Of a stretch of DNA of 64,000 bases, positions 24,686-33,780 are shown one piece after another. Numbering within the stretch: the first letter of the stretch is position 1; each line of letters starts with the position of its first letter. The stretch comes from Odoribacter sp. GTDB lineage: Bacteria; Bacteroidota; Bacteroidia; Bacteroidales; Prolixibacteraceae. The notes below the pieces were generated by a model. It worked only from the letters and a program-made list of their open reading frames with translations. It was not told where the DNA came from and made no database searches. The DNA is taken from assembly GCA_013824715.1 (NCBI GenBank), contig PNOH01000006.1, forward strand, positions 78,109-142,108, written 5' to 3'. Made by a program: the position numbers and the translations under genes.

Positions 24686-26050
24686 ATGAAACCAACAGTG
24701 TTACTCATCTGTACAGGAATTCTGATTTTTTCCTGTTCTTCTCCTGAAAAAGTGAGTCAAGTTTCCGATCAGAGAATTTTTAACGAATTATCGGAGTCTC
24801 TGAACAAAGGTATTCTGAAAGTGTGGTATCCGCGTACTATCGACAGTATCTCAGGTGGTTTCCTGAGCGACTTCGATTACAAGTGGGAAATGAAAGGCCC
24901 GCAAAATAAAATGATTGTGACCCAAAGCCGGCACGTTTGGACTTGCTCATCAGTCGCTGAATTCTATCCGGAGAAGAAAGACTATTACCTGAAAATTGCC
25001 CGCCATGGTTTTCAATTCCTGAAAGATAAAATGTGGGATACCAGGTTGGGAGGCTTTTTCACGCTGGTTGACCGGGAAGGAAATGTGCTGAAATCGGGAA
25101 AATCTGACCGGATTATTAAGGAAGCCTACGGAAACGCGTTTGCCATTTACGGATTATCGGCTTTTGCCCGCGCATCGAGCGATACGACAGCACTTGCACT
25201 TGCAAAAAAAACTTTTCTATGGCTCGACCGGCACAGTTATGATCCGCAATACGGAGGGTATTTCCAGTTTTTGGAAGCTGACGGAACGCCTCTGAAAGAT
25301 GGTTTTAACGGGACTCCGCCCAAAGATCAGAATAGTTCAATCCATCTACTCGAAGCATTCACCGAATTGTACCGTGTTTGGCCCGATCCGCTGGTAAAAA
25401 ACCGTTTGCTGATGATGCTAAGCCTGATCCGCGACCGGATTACCAATCCAAAAGGCTATCTGCAATTGTACCTGAATCAGGATATGTCACCTGTTTCGTA
25501 TAGGGATTCGGCTGAAGAAGTGCGAAAAAAGAATTGGGCACGCGATCATATTTCATTTGGACACGATGTTGAAACGGCTTTCCTCATGCTGGAAGCCTCA
25601 GAAATTGCGGGTTTGGGAAACGATACTTTAACCCTCCGAAAAGCCAGGAAAATGGTTGATCATTCCATCAAAAATGGATGGGACAATGCCGTTGGCGGAT
25701 TTTACGATGCCGGTTATTATTTCAAAAATCAGGATACAGTAACCATTATTAAAGACACCAAAAACTGGTGGGCACAGGCTGAAGGATTGAACTCGTTGCT
25801 CATGATGGCAGAGCTTTTTCCGGACGACCAGCATAACTATAAATCACTCTTCCTGAAGGAATGGGAATACGTTGACAAATACCTGATAGATCATGAACAT
25901 GGTGATTGGTACGAAGGAGGAATTGACAAAGAACCCGGAGAAAAACTGGCCATGAAAGCCCAAATCTGGAAAGGGAATTACCATACTTCGCGTTCGCTGA
26001 TGAACTGTTTGAAACGGTTGAAAAATAAACAGGAAACAGTGAAGGAATAG
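24686..26050 (+). CDS. AGE-family sugar epimerase/isomerase lipoprotein
   Basis: The 454-residue (alpha/alpha)6-barrel protein is of the N-acylglucosamine 2-epimerase group, which also includes cellobiose 2-epimerase and mannose isomerase. A lipoprotein leader ends ILIFSCSS, placing it in the envelope. Conserved histidine segments are visible: QSRHVWTCS, HDVETAFLML, and near the end KAQIWKGNYHTSRSLMNC, with WWAQAEGLNSLL between. Exact substrate not decidable. Its stop lies 2 bases from the stop of the convergent tryptophanase gene. Confidence 0.88.
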   Translation: MKPTVLLICTGILIFSCSSPEKVSQVSDQRIFNELSESLNKGILKVWYPRTIDSISGGFLSDFDYKWEMKGPQNKMIVTQSRHVWTCSSVAEFYPEKKDYYLKIARHGFQFLKDKMWDTRLGGFFTLVDREGNVLKSGKSDRIIKEAYGNAFAIYGLSAFARASSDTTALALAKKTFLWLDRHSYDPQYGGYFQFLEADGTPLKDGFNGTPPKDQNSSIHLLEAFTELYRVWPDPLVKNRLLMMLSLIRDRITNPKGYLQLYLNQDMSPVSYRDSAEEVRKKNWARDHISFGHDVETAFLMLEASEIAGLGNDTLTLRKARKMVDHSIKNGWDNAVGGFYDAGYYFKNQDTVTIIKDTKNWWAQAEGLNSLLMMAELFPDDQHNYKSLFLKEWEYVDKYLIDHEHGDWYEGGIDKEPGEKLAMKAQIWKGNYHTSRSLMNCLKRLKNKQETVKE

Positions 26051-26052
26051 AA

Positions 26053-27435
26053 TTAGGATTGAACTTTTTCCAGAAGTACGGTAAAATGCCGCATAATAGC
26101 TGCTTCTTTCCGGATGAGCAATCCCGTTCTTATTTCGTCGCGTATTTCAAGAATGTTTTTCAGCCCGGCAGCTACCACATCCATGTGGTTGTTCGAATAA
26201 GTCCGGCGTGGAATCGCCAGACGTAAAAATTCAAGTTTGGGATACCGGTTGTCGTTGGTTTCCGGATCGCGGTCAGCCAGCAAAGTTCCCACTTCGACTC
26301 CCCGCACACCGGCTTCCAGATATAGAATAATGGCCAGTGTTTGGGCAATGTATTCTTCCTTGGGCACGTGAGGCAAAAATTTTTTGGCATCAACAAAAAC
26401 AGCATGCCCGCCGATGGGTTGCTGAATCGGGATTCCGTATTCAATCAGTTTATTTCCAAGGTAATGTACCTGTTTAATCCGGGTGTCCAAAAAGTCGTTG
26501 GTGGTTACTTCGTCAAGCCCGACAGCCAGCGCATTCATGTCGCGTCCGGCCATTCCTCCGTAGGTTACAAAACCTTCGTACATGATGTTGAATGTAGATG
26601 CTTTATCATACCAATCAATATTTCTCATAGCCATAAAACCGCCAATATTTACAGCGCCGTCTTTTTTGCTGCTCATGGTCATGGCATCGGCATAAGTAAA
26701 CATTTCGCTCACTATTTCTTTAATTGTTTTGGTGGAATATCCTTCTTCGCGTTGCTGGATAAACCAGGCATTTTCGGCAAAACGTGCCGAATCGAAAATT
26801 ACCGGAACACCATATTCAGTGGCCATTTGTTTCACAGCTTTCAGGTTTGCCATCGAAACGGGTTGCCCTCCGGAAGAGTTGCAGGTAATGGTCATGATAA
26901 GCGCCGGAATATTCTTTTCAGGCTGAAGCTTGAACACTTTCTCGAGTTTGGAAAGGTCAACATTGCCCTTGAAAGGAAAAGTACAATCAGTATCAAAAGC
27001 CTCATCAATGGTACAATCAATGGCTTTTGCCTTGCGGTACTCGATGTGGCCTTTGGTGGTATCGAAATGTGAATTTCCGGGAACCAGATCGCCTTCTTTC
27101 AGCAAAACTGAAAACAAAACATTTTCAGCGGCACGGCCCTGGTGGGTTGGAAGGAAATGTTCAAAACCGAAAATCGCCTGGATTTTTTCCTTTAAATGAA
27201 AGTAGGACGATGATCCGGCATAGCTTTCATCGCCGGTCATGATGGCGGCCCACTGGCGGTCGCTCATTGCCCCTGTTCCGCTGTCAGTTAGCAGGTCTAT
27301 AAAAACCTTGTCGCTGCTTAGGTTGAACAGGTTGTAATTGGCATCGGCAATCCATTGTACGCGTTGCTCGCGCGTTGAGCGGTAGATCGGTTCTACCATT
27401 TTGATTTTATAGTTTTCGGCAAAAGGTAAATTCAT
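26053..27435 (-). CDS. tnaA: Tryptophanase
   Basis: PLP-dependent lyase that splits tryptophan into indole, pyruvate and ammonia. The 460-residue product shows THQGRAAENVL, the PLP lysine in MSSKKDGAVNIGGF (near residue 255) and TYGGMAGRDMNALAVGLDE. SHFDTTKGHIEY keeps the aspartate that tryptophanase has where tyrosine phenol-lyase has threonine. GTLLADRDP also fits tryptophanase. No tnaC leader or tnaB permease is visible beside it, so regulation differs from E. coli. Alternative: tyrosine phenol-lyase, considered less likely. Confidence 0.9.
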   Translation of the reverse strand: MNLPFAENYKIKMVEPIYRSTREQRVQWIADANYNLFNLSSDKVFIDLLTDSGTGAMSDRQWAAIMTGDESYAGSSSYFHLKEKIQAIFGFEHFLPTHQGRAAENVLFSVLLKEGDLVPGNSHFDTTKGHIEYRKAKAIDCTIDEAFDTDCTFPFKGNVDLSKLEKVFKLQPEKNIPALIMTITCNSSGGQPVSMANLKAVKQMATEYGVPVIFDSARFAENAWFIQQREEGYSTKTIKEIVSEMFTYADAMTMSSKKDGAVNIGGFMAMRNIDWYDKASTFNIMYEGFVTYGGMAGRDMNALAVGLDEVTTNDFLDTRIKQVHYLGNKLIEYGIPIQQPIGGHAVFVDAKKFLPHVPKEEYIAQTLAIILYLEAGVRGVEVGTLLADRDPETNDNRYPKLEFLRLAIPRRTYSNNHMDVVAAGLKNILEIRDEIRTGLLIRKEAAIMRHFTVLLEKVQS

Positions 27436-27576
27436 AAAATATGAAAGAGATGGTTGAAACTTGCAGTTATGAAGTAATTGATGATCATTGCCTTCAATTA
27501 TTTTTTGCGAAGGTATTCAAATCAAATTTCGATTTCTATGAGTATTTGTCAGGTTTATGAACGCGAGTAAAATCAA

Positions 27577-28266
27577 TCATGCAGTTGCCAGCGTGGCAAT
27601 ACTAATCCGGGCATCGGTTTTGGTGAGGATGGATGAAGCGCAGGCTTCGAGTGTTGAGCCAGTTGTAACCACATCGTCAACCAGTAAAACATGTTTTCCT
27701 GAAAAAGCTTCAGGATTGGAAAGTTCGAAAATACCTTCCACATTTTGCCAGCGTGCGAACCGTGATTTCCGGGTTTGTGTTTCGGTGGCAGTCACTCGTA
27801 TTAAATTATCAGAAGACAATTCTTTTTGCATTTGCCGGGCTATTCCTGAGGCAATCCACCAACTTTGGTTGTAGCCGCGCTTCCTCTCTTTCTGTGGATG
27901 AAGCGGCACCGGGCAAATCACATCAACCGTCGAAAATTCGGGTGACTGCATTAGATCGATGCCAAAGTGTTTGCCGATTTCTTCGCCCAATTCTTTCATC
28001 CCCTTGTATTTCAGGTTATGCAATAACGATTGATATTTGCTGCCTTTACTAAAATAAAAAAAAGAAGTGGCATACTCAATTTGCACTCTTCCATAAAATA
28101 AGCGGGCAACCGGATTGTCCGATTCGAGATGAAAATTGGTTCGGGGAATATGATGGAGGCAATGCAGGCAAATCCACTGTTCCTGCTCAATCAGTTTATC
28201 GCCACAGACCACGCAAAGCCTGGGAAAAAGGAGTTCGGTCAGATAGTAAATAATTGGGATGTTCAT
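27577..28266 (-). CDS. comF: ComF-family phosphoribosyltransferase-like protein
   Basis: The 229-residue product starts at ATG 28266; earlier codons overlap the galE end. An N-terminal zinc module C-x2-C...C-x2-C (RLCVVCGDKL; WICLHCLHH) precedes a type-I phosphoribosyltransferase fold with the PRPP loop VLLVDDVVTTGSTLEAC near residue 195. ComF is needed for DNA uptake in transformable bacteria and is broadly conserved; here it may act in nucleotide salvage or competence. Operon with galE, 29 bases apart. Confidence 0.92.
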   Translation of the reverse strand: MNIPIIYYLTELLFPRLCVVCGDKLIEQEQWICLHCLHHIPRTNFHLESDNPVARLFYGRVQIEYATSFFYFSKGSKYQSLLHNLKYKGMKELGEEIGKHFGIDLMQSPEFSTVDVICPVPLHPQKERKRGYNQSWWIASGIARQMQKELSSDNLIRVTATETQTRKSRFARWQNVEGIFELSNPEAFSGKHVLLVDDVVTTGSTLEACASSILTKTDARISIATLATA

Positions 28267-28295
28267 GGTTTGTTTAATCTGTTTTACCTGCAGGT

Positions 28296-29321
28296 TTAAA
28301 CAATTCCACGAATCTTTTTCTCCCAAAGCCAGGCAGATAGCAGGGTTTCTTCCAGTCCCTTTTCAGCTTTCCAGCCCAATTCTTCGTTGGCAAAAGTAGT
28401 ATCGGCCCAAATTTTTTCGATGTCTCCAGCCCGACGGCCAACAATTTTGTAGTTCAGTTTTACACCAGTTGCATTTTCGAAACCATGAACTGCTTCAAGC
28501 ACTGAAACCCCGTTTCCTGTTCCAAGGTTGAAAATTTCATATCCAGCTTTATTCCTATTCTCAAGTAAACGGTTTACTGCTATCACATGGGCCTTTGCCA
28601 AATCAACCACGTTAATGTAATCGCGCACGGCTGAACCGTCACTGGTGCTGTAATCGTTCCCGAAAACCTTTAACTCATTGCGCAGTCCGGCGGCGGTTTG
28701 CGTGATGAACGGAACCAGATTGGCAGGAATGCCCAATGGAAGCTCACCGATCAGTGCAGACGGATGGGCGCCAACCGGATTAAAGTAACGCAATGCAATT
28801 CCTTTTAGTTGTGGATTTGCCACTATGGTATCGTGCAAAATATCCTCATTCACTCTTTTGGTATTCCCATAAGGCGACTCGGCATCTTTACGTGGAGTAT
28901 CTTCGGTAACTGGTAAAATTTCAGGTTGACCGTAAACTGTGCAGGACGAGGAAAAAACGATGTTCTTAACGCCATATTTTATCTGACATTCCAGAAGATT
29001 GATCAGAGAAACCAGATTGTTGCGATAGTAAAGCAATGGTTTTTCAACCGATTCTCCCACGGCTTTTGAAGCTGCGAAATGAATAACAGCTTCAATTTTC
29101 GGGTATTTGCTGAAAAAGGTCTCGACTTTATGCATTTCAGTCAAATCGAACCGTTCGAATTCCGGTCGGATTCCGGTAATTTTTTCAATCCCATCAAGCA
29201 CTTCCAGGCTCGAATTCGAGAGATTGTCAACAATAATCACTTCAAAACCTGCATTTTGCAATTCGACTGCTGTATGCGAGCCAATGTATCCGGTTCCGCC
29301 GGTTACTAAAATTTGTTTCAT
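28296..29321 (-). CDS. galE: UDP-glucose 4-epimerase
   Basis: Interconverts UDP-glucose and UDP-galactose. 341 residues from ATG 29321. The NAD Rossmann motif GGTGYIGSHTAVEL opens the protein; the SDR catalytic SSSCTVYG and Y-x3-K (YGNTKRVNED) are intact, and GSAVRDYINVVDLAKAHV follows. Supplies galactose units for surface glycans and lies within reach of two glycosyltransferase genes. Complete. Confidence 0.96.
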   Translation of the reverse strand: MKQILVTGGTGYIGSHTAVELQNAGFEVIIVDNLSNSSLEVLDGIEKITGIRPEFERFDLTEMHKVETFFSKYPKIEAVIHFAASKAVGESVEKPLLYYRNNLVSLINLLECQIKYGVKNIVFSSSCTVYGQPEILPVTEDTPRKDAESPYGNTKRVNEDILHDTIVANPQLKGIALRYFNPVGAHPSALIGELPLGIPANLVPFITQTAAGLRNELKVFGNDYSTSDGSAVRDYINVVDLAKAHVIAVNRLLENRNKAGYEIFNLGTGNGVSVLEAVHGFENATGVKLNYKIVGRRAGDIEKIWADTTFANEELGWKAEKGLEETLLSAWLWEKKIRGIV

Positions 29322-29458
29322 GAGATGGACGGGATTTCGTTGAACCACAAACTTAGGAATTATATGCACAGCAATTAAGTGCCACCGCATTAAGTTTTCC
29401 TAACTGTATTAGAATGGAGTTGTTGAAAACTTTGCCGCGGAGCAATGCGAAATTTTAT

Positions 29459-29466
29459 TATTTTTG
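29459..29466 (+). promoter_or_regulatory. -7 promoter element for the HU-SPOR gene
   Basis: TATTTTTG fits TAnnTTTG, 20 bases before the GTG start. Confidence 0.5.
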
Positions 29467-29485
29467 ACAGTCAAACAAAAATAGC

Positions 29486-30400
29486 GTGGAAATAAATCAG
29501 TACATAAAGGAGTTATTGTTGTTGAATGATTGTGTGATCATTCCTGAATTTGGTGGATTTGTTACCAATTATAAACCTGCTTCGATTGAAAATAATCAGT
29601 TTTTCCCTCCGGCAAAAGAAATTGCCTTCAACAACAAACTGATTTCGAATGATGGCTTACTTGTTAATTACATTGCTGACCGCGAAGGAATTAATTATTT
29701 TGAAGCCAAACAAAAGCTTGAAAACTTTGTGGAAGAAACACAGCTAAATCTGGAACGAAACCGTAATGTTTATTTCGACGCTATAGGATATTTACATTAC
29801 GATTCGAGAGAAAACCTGCAATTCGAACCACAGTTAAGGCAAAACCTTTTGGTTGAATCTTACGGATTACAGAATTTCTCTTTCGAAAAGCTCTATCAGC
29901 GGCAAATGCCTAAACCGGCCTTCAAAGTTGAATACCGTGAACCAATACCAGTCATTTTCCAGAAACGCAAACTGCAGAAGCTGGTTGTAGCTGTTCCTTT
30001 GCTTATAGTAATGGCGCTCATTCCGATGAAAAACAATAAAGAATACCTGTCGAAATCGGATTTGGGGCTGTGGGAAGCCATTACAGCAAGCGCTCCGGTT
30101 ACGGCAGTTCAATCTCAGGAACAAAATGTAGCTGAATTTATTTCCAATACCGGAACTCAGGCAACTGATCAATTGCGCTATTTTATCATTGGCGGAAGCT
30201 TTAGAAGTGAGGAAAATGCCAGGAAATTCGTTAACCAATTAAACGAACAAGGCTACTCAGGAAAAGATATTGGAATTTTTAATGGCCTTCACCGCATTGC
30301 CATGAAAGGCTTTTCGACCATGGAAGAAGCCCAAAAAGAATTGAACTCAATGCGGTATCAAAATCCACAATCGGGTGTCTGGATACACGTAAATAAATAA
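29486..30400 (+). CDS. HU-CCDC81 and SPOR domain protein
   Basis: Bacteroidota-specific envelope protein, 304 residues, GTG start at 29486. Two HU-like CCDC81 modules occupy residues about 1-125 (EINQYIKELLLLNDCVIIPEFGGFV; LISNDGLLVNYIADREGI). A single TM segment near residue 170 (LVVAVPLLIVMALIP) separates them from a C-terminal SPOR domain (YFIIGGSFRSEENARKFVNQL), which binds denuded peptidoglycan at division sites. It probably links a cytoplasmic DNA-binding-like head to the septal wall, an inference from domain order. Confidence 0.85.
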   Translation: MEINQYIKELLLLNDCVIIPEFGGFVTNYKPASIENNQFFPPAKEIAFNNKLISNDGLLVNYIADREGINYFEAKQKLENFVEETQLNLERNRNVYFDAIGYLHYDSRENLQFEPQLRQNLLVESYGLQNFSFEKLYQRQMPKPAFKVEYREPIPVIFQKRKLQKLVVAVPLLIVMALIPMKNNKEYLSKSDLGLWEAITASAPVTAVQSQEQNVAEFISNTGTQATDQLRYFIIGGSFRSEENARKFVNQLNEQGYSGKDIGIFNGLHRIAMKGFSTMEEAQKELNSMRYQNPQSGVWIHVNK

Positions 30401-30406
30401 TATTTG

Positions 30407-30429
30407 AAAGCTCCGAATGGAGCTTTTTT
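30407..30429 (+). terminator. Terminator of the HU-SPOR gene
   Basis: AAAGCTCC-GAAT-GGAGCTTT followed by T tract, directly after the stop. Confidence 0.85.
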
Positions 30430-30449
30430 GTTTTTAACAGGTCATTAAA

Positions 30450-30478
30450 AAGCCACTCCGGAAATTCCGAAATGGCTT
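30450..30478 (-). terminator. Terminator of the mtnA-aldolase-mtnP operon
   Basis: On the minus strand AAGCCA pairs with TGGCTT around an inner TCCGGAAATTCCGA core and runs into TTTT; it lies about 140 bases after the mtnP stop. The rest of 30430-30617 shows no gene. Confidence 0.55.
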
Positions 30479-30617
30479 CTATCATTGATGTATGAAATCG
30501 AGTCAACCTTAAAACCTTTTCTCTTTTAACCTTCAAGTTGACCGACTGATAAAATTGTTCATGGCTTTGAGACAACTTACGGAATATTGTTTTACAAAAC
30601 CTATGCCAGAATTTCCG

Positions 30618-31364
30618 TCAAATTTTCCAAATCGTGTGAACCAGCAAATCAATTACACGACTAACATTTTCATTAAAAACTTTTAAAACATCGCCCCATG
30701 TTACCGGCGCTTCATCGGTTTTCCAGCAATCGTAATCGGTGCTCATGGCGATGGCTGCATACGGAATTCCCAATTCGTTGGCCAGAATTGCTTCAGGAGC
30801 TGTTGACATATTGATCACATCGGCGCCCCACAACCGGAACATATTCGATTCGGCGCGGGTAGAGAAGCGGGGACCTTCAATGGTGATAACTGTTCCCTTT
30901 TCAAATATCCTAATCCCCAGTTCTCCGGCCGTTTCAATCAGTTTCGAACGCAGAAAACCGTCGAATGGATCGGCCATTGGGGTGTGTTTCATTTCGCGGG
31001 GCTCAAACGACTCAAAAAAAGTGACTGGCCGATGTCGGGTAAAATCGATAAATTGGTCGGGAACAACAAAATCGCCCCGCCCTATTTCCTGACGCAAACT
31101 TCCACAGGCGGTTGTCGCCAGAATGTGCGAACATCCGATTTCCCGAATAGCCCAAATATTGGCACGGCTGTTTACCTGTGTTGGCGGAATCGTATGCTTG
31201 CGGCCATGTCGCGAAAGAATCACAACTTCCTTTCCGCTGATTGTTCCGCAATAAAAATCGGAAGTTGTCTGTCCAAAAGGTGTTTCCACTTTCAGCTCAG
31301 TTGCATTTTTCAGAATGGCCGGATTTTCAAGTCCGGAACCTCCGATGATGGCAATTTTAGTCAT
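30618..31364 (-). CDS. mtnP: 5'-methylthioadenosine phosphorylase
   Basis: Phosphorolyses methylthioadenosine, a by-product of S-adenosylmethionine use, to adenine and methylthioribose-1-phosphate. The 248-residue product keeps IIGGSGLE, the phosphate-site SRHGRKHTIPPTQVN, CGSLRQEIGRGDFVVPDQFIDFT, and IEGPRFSTRAESNMFRLWG. TDYDCWK carries the Asp pair that selects 6-aminopurines, as in MTAP rather than guanosine PNP. It overlaps the aldolase gene by 8 bases and completes the operon. Confidence 0.93.
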   Translation of the reverse strand: MTKIAIIGGSGLENPAILKNATELKVETPFGQTTSDFYCGTISGKEVVILSRHGRKHTIPPTQVNSRANIWAIREIGCSHILATTACGSLRQEIGRGDFVVPDQFIDFTRHRPVTFFESFEPREMKHTPMADPFDGFLRSKLIETAGELGIRIFEKGTVITIEGPRFSTRAESNMFRLWGADVINMSTAPEAILANELGIPYAAIAMSTDYDCWKTDEAPVTWGDVLKVFNENVSRVIDLLVHTIWKI

Positions 31365-31962
31365 TTTGATACTCGTTATAGATTTTGATAATTTCAGGAG
31401 TTACTTCATTCAAATCACTTCCAAAAGCCAGAATTCCTTCGCGATGCCCTCCCATCACAATTATTTTTTCATCAACATTCATCCCTGAAATCAATTGCTG
31501 AATAGCAACCGCCATTTCAGGAGTTCCGTATTCAATTTCTCCGGAAGTTGTTGGGTATTCATTCAGGAGTTTTTCCCAAAGCCAAAGGCAATGAATATGA
31601 ACCACAGCGCCAACTTCAGGAAGTGCTTCGTAAACAGCGGCATGGGTCAGGCTTTCGGCAGATGCTTTGGTAATACCGGCACAGGTAATCGAATTTTGCC
31701 CGAAGTTATATCCTGAAACGATTGCGTAATGCGATTGATTTAAGTGTGCAAATTGGCCAGTCGCGGTACCGGTAATTATAAATGAGCCATCGTCTGACCT
31801 GACCGAAATGTTTCCAAAACCAATTCCATCCGGATACATTCCGATCAAACCTAGTTCATACAACCTTGAACGCGAATTTTCAAGGGTCTGAAACAAATCT
31901 TCCGGAATCCCGATTTCTTTCTGATCCCAAACACAGTTGAATTTGATGTATCCTTCAGTCAT
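31357..31962 (-). CDS. Class II aldolase/adducin-domain enzyme of methylthioribose salvage
   Basis: The 201-residue product matches class II aldolases: DGIGFGNISVR, TGTATGQF, and the zinc ligands in AVVHIHCLWLWEKLL (His-x-His) and VMGGHREGIL. It sits between mtnP and mtnA with 8-base overlaps at both ends, so its substrate is almost certainly the isomerase product, methylthioribulose-1-phosphate. Two outcomes are possible: MtnB-type dehydration (methionine salvage) or retro-aldol splitting to DHAP and methylthioacetaldehyde (the DHAP shunt). No mtnC, mtnD or mtnK is in the window, which favours the shunt. Confidence 0.8.
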   Translation of the reverse strand: MTEGYIKFNCVWDQKEIGIPEDLFQTLENSRSRLYELGLIGMYPDGIGFGNISVRSDDGSFIITGTATGQFAHLNQSHYAIVSGYNFGQNSITCAGITKASAESLTHAAVYEALPEVGAVVHIHCLWLWEKLLNEYPTTSGEIEYGTPEMAVAIQQLISGMNVDEKIIVMGGHREGILAFGSDLNEVTPEIIKIYNEYQND

Positions 31963-33055
31963 TTTTCAATCTCTTTTCAGGAAATAATTCTAAGATGCCT
32001 TCCCTGCTTGCCTTGCAGATTCCACGTTCGGTAACCAGACCGGTAACCAGCCGGGCCGGGGTCACATCGAATCCGTAATTGGCAACCGGACTTTTCTCCG
32101 GAATAATCCTGAATTGATGAACCTGATTACCCAGAAGCCCTTCCATCACCGAAACTTCACTGTCATCGCGTTGTTCGATGGGAATTTCAGCAACACCGTC
32201 GTTCAAATTCCAGTCGATTGTAGTTGAAGGCAAAGCCACATAAAATGGAATTCCGTTATCGGCAGCAGCCAAAGCTTTCAGGTAAGTCCCAATTTTATTG
32301 GCAACATCGCCGTTCAAGGTGGTGCGGTCACTACCAACAATTACCATATCCACCATTCCGTGCTGCATCAAATGTCCACCGGTATTATCAGGAATAATTG
32401 TGTAGGGAATGCCAGCTTCACCCAGTTCCCACGCAGTAAGCCGCGCTCCCTGGTTGCGTGGACGGGTTTCATCAACCCAAACATGAACCGCAATACCGGC
32501 TAGGTGTGCCAGATAAATAGGAGCGGTGGCGGTTCCTAACTCAATGGTGGCAAGCCGACCGGCATTGCAATGGGTCAGGATTTGAACCGGTTTACCTTTT
32601 TTTGTTTCGCTGGTTGCCTTTATTAATTCCAGTCCGTGCACCCCTATTTTATTACTGAATTCGATTTCCCGTTGCTTCAGAGTCTCTGCAAATGCAAACA
32701 ATTGTTGATTATTTTGTGGAATGGAGCATTTTTCAGAAATCACAGAAAGCGCCTCATCAACCGCAAAAGCAAGATTGACGGCGGTTGGACGGGAAGACTT
32801 TAGCCAATCGGCGGCCTTATTCATGTCAGCCAGAAAATCTGCTCCGGAAAAATTTCGTGCAGCCAGATACATTCCGAATGCTGCCGTGACTCCAATCAGC
32901 GGCGCTCCACGCACAATCATCCCGGTAATAGCCCTCCTGGCCTCATCCAAAGTGCTGATTTCAACAATCAGATTTTGAAATGGCAAGTAACGCTGGTCAA
33001 TAGTTTCGACCAGGTTCTTATCGTAGTTATACCAGATTGTTTGCGGGCTGGCCAT
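31955..33055 (-). CDS. mtnA: S-methyl-5-thioribose-1-phosphate isomerase
   Basis: Converts the aldose phosphate made by MtnP to methylthioribulose-1-phosphate. The 366-residue product shows MIVRGAPLIGVTAAFG, the catalytic cysteine in THCNAGRLATIELGTA (near residue 165), WVDETRPRNQGARLTAWEL and the catalytic Asp in IVGSDRTTLNGDVANKIGTY (near residue 247). First gene of the three-gene operon, with a promoter just upstream. Confidence 0.95.
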   Translation of the reverse strand: MASPQTIWYNYDKNLVETIDQRYLPFQNLIVEISTLDEARRAITGMIVRGAPLIGVTAAFGMYLAARNFSGADFLADMNKAADWLKSSRPTAVNLAFAVDEALSVISEKCSIPQNNQQLFAFAETLKQREIEFSNKIGVHGLELIKATSETKKGKPVQILTHCNAGRLATIELGTATAPIYLAHLAGIAVHVWVDETRPRNQGARLTAWELGEAGIPYTIIPDNTGGHLMQHGMVDMVIVGSDRTTLNGDVANKIGTYLKALAAADNGIPFYVALPSTTIDWNLNDGVAEIPIEQRDDSEVSVMEGLLGNQVHQFRIIPEKSPVANYGFDVTPARLVTGLVTERGICKASREGILELFPEKRLKND

Positions 33056-33078
33056 AAATAAAGCATTTTTGAACCTCT

Positions 33079-33086
33079 CAAAGATA
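33079..33086 (-). promoter_or_regulatory. -7 promoter element for the mtnA operon
   Basis: Minus-strand TATCTTTG (plus CAAAGATA) 24 bases before the mtnA start; fits TAnnTTTG. Confidence 0.5.
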
Positions 33087-33143
33087 AGGTTTCTTTATTA
33101 TTCCGGATTTTTTCTGACTTTTGTGAGCATAAAATTTGATCCG

Positions 33144-33773
33144 ATGGAAATCCTGAATGGAATAAAAAATATCATTTTTGACTTGGGCGGTGTTTTGCTG
33201 AACATTGACCCTCAAAAGACAATAGATGCATTTAGTCGTCTTGGTATGGAACAACTTGTTGGCGACAAAGGCCTTTCCTACGATCATGATATTTTTTACC
33301 AGATGGAACTAGGCAAAATCACTTCCGAAGAATTCAGAAACGGAGTTCGGAAATTATTTTCCGGAGAGGTAACTGACGATCAGATTGATGCGGCCTGGAC
33401 TGCCATGTTGCTCGATTTCCCGGTAGTCAGAGTTGAACTGGTAAAAAAACTTCGGAAAGATTTCAGAATCTATCTTTTCAGCAATACCAACGCCATTCAT
33501 GTCGAAAAGTATCACTCCATCTTCAGAAATCAACATGGATTTGAAGTTTCATCGCTCTTTGAAAAGGATTTTTACTCCAACGAAATAGGCTATCGGAAAC
33601 CATCACCCGAATCTTATCAGGAGATTATCCGCCTTTCAGGAATTAATCCCGAAGAATCATTATTTATTGACGACTCCCTGCCGAATGTGGAAGCAGCAAT
33701 TACCTCCGGCTTAAAAGGTATCTGGCTTGAACCAGGGCAAAAAGTGGAAGAATTGTTTCAGAAATTCTTCTAA
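33144..33773 (+). CDS. HAD-family phosphatase
   Basis: The 209-residue product starts at ATG 33144 (earlier codons are unlike the family). HAD motif I reads IIFDLGGVLLNID, motif II is in IYLFSNTNAIH, and motif IV in SLFIDDSLPNVEAAITSGLKGIWL. The first Asp pair is replaced by D-L-G, as in the GGVL subgroup. A YihX/epoxide-hydrolase-N-like sugar phosphatase is plausible. Faces the mtnA operon across a short divergent gap. Confidence 0.9.
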   Translation: MEILNGIKNIIFDLGGVLLNIDPQKTIDAFSRLGMEQLVGDKGLSYDHDIFYQMELGKITSEEFRNGVRKLFSGEVTDDQIDAAWTAMLLDFPVVRVELVKKLRKDFRIYLFSNTNAIHVEKYHSIFRNQHGFEVSSLFEKDFYSNEIGYRKPSPESYQEIIRLSGINPEESLFIDDSLPNVEAAITSGLKGIWLEPGQKVEELFQKFF

Positions 33774-33780
33774 AAAAAAC

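Noticed and set aside
26053..27435. Tyrosine phenol-lyase
   Set aside because: FDTTKGH keeps the tryptophanase-type Asp instead of the TPL Thr, and GTLLADRDP matches tryptophanase.
30279..30575. 98-codon minus-strand ORF over the end of the HU-SPOR gene
   Set aside because: Runs through two terminators and the SPOR coding region; not a gene.
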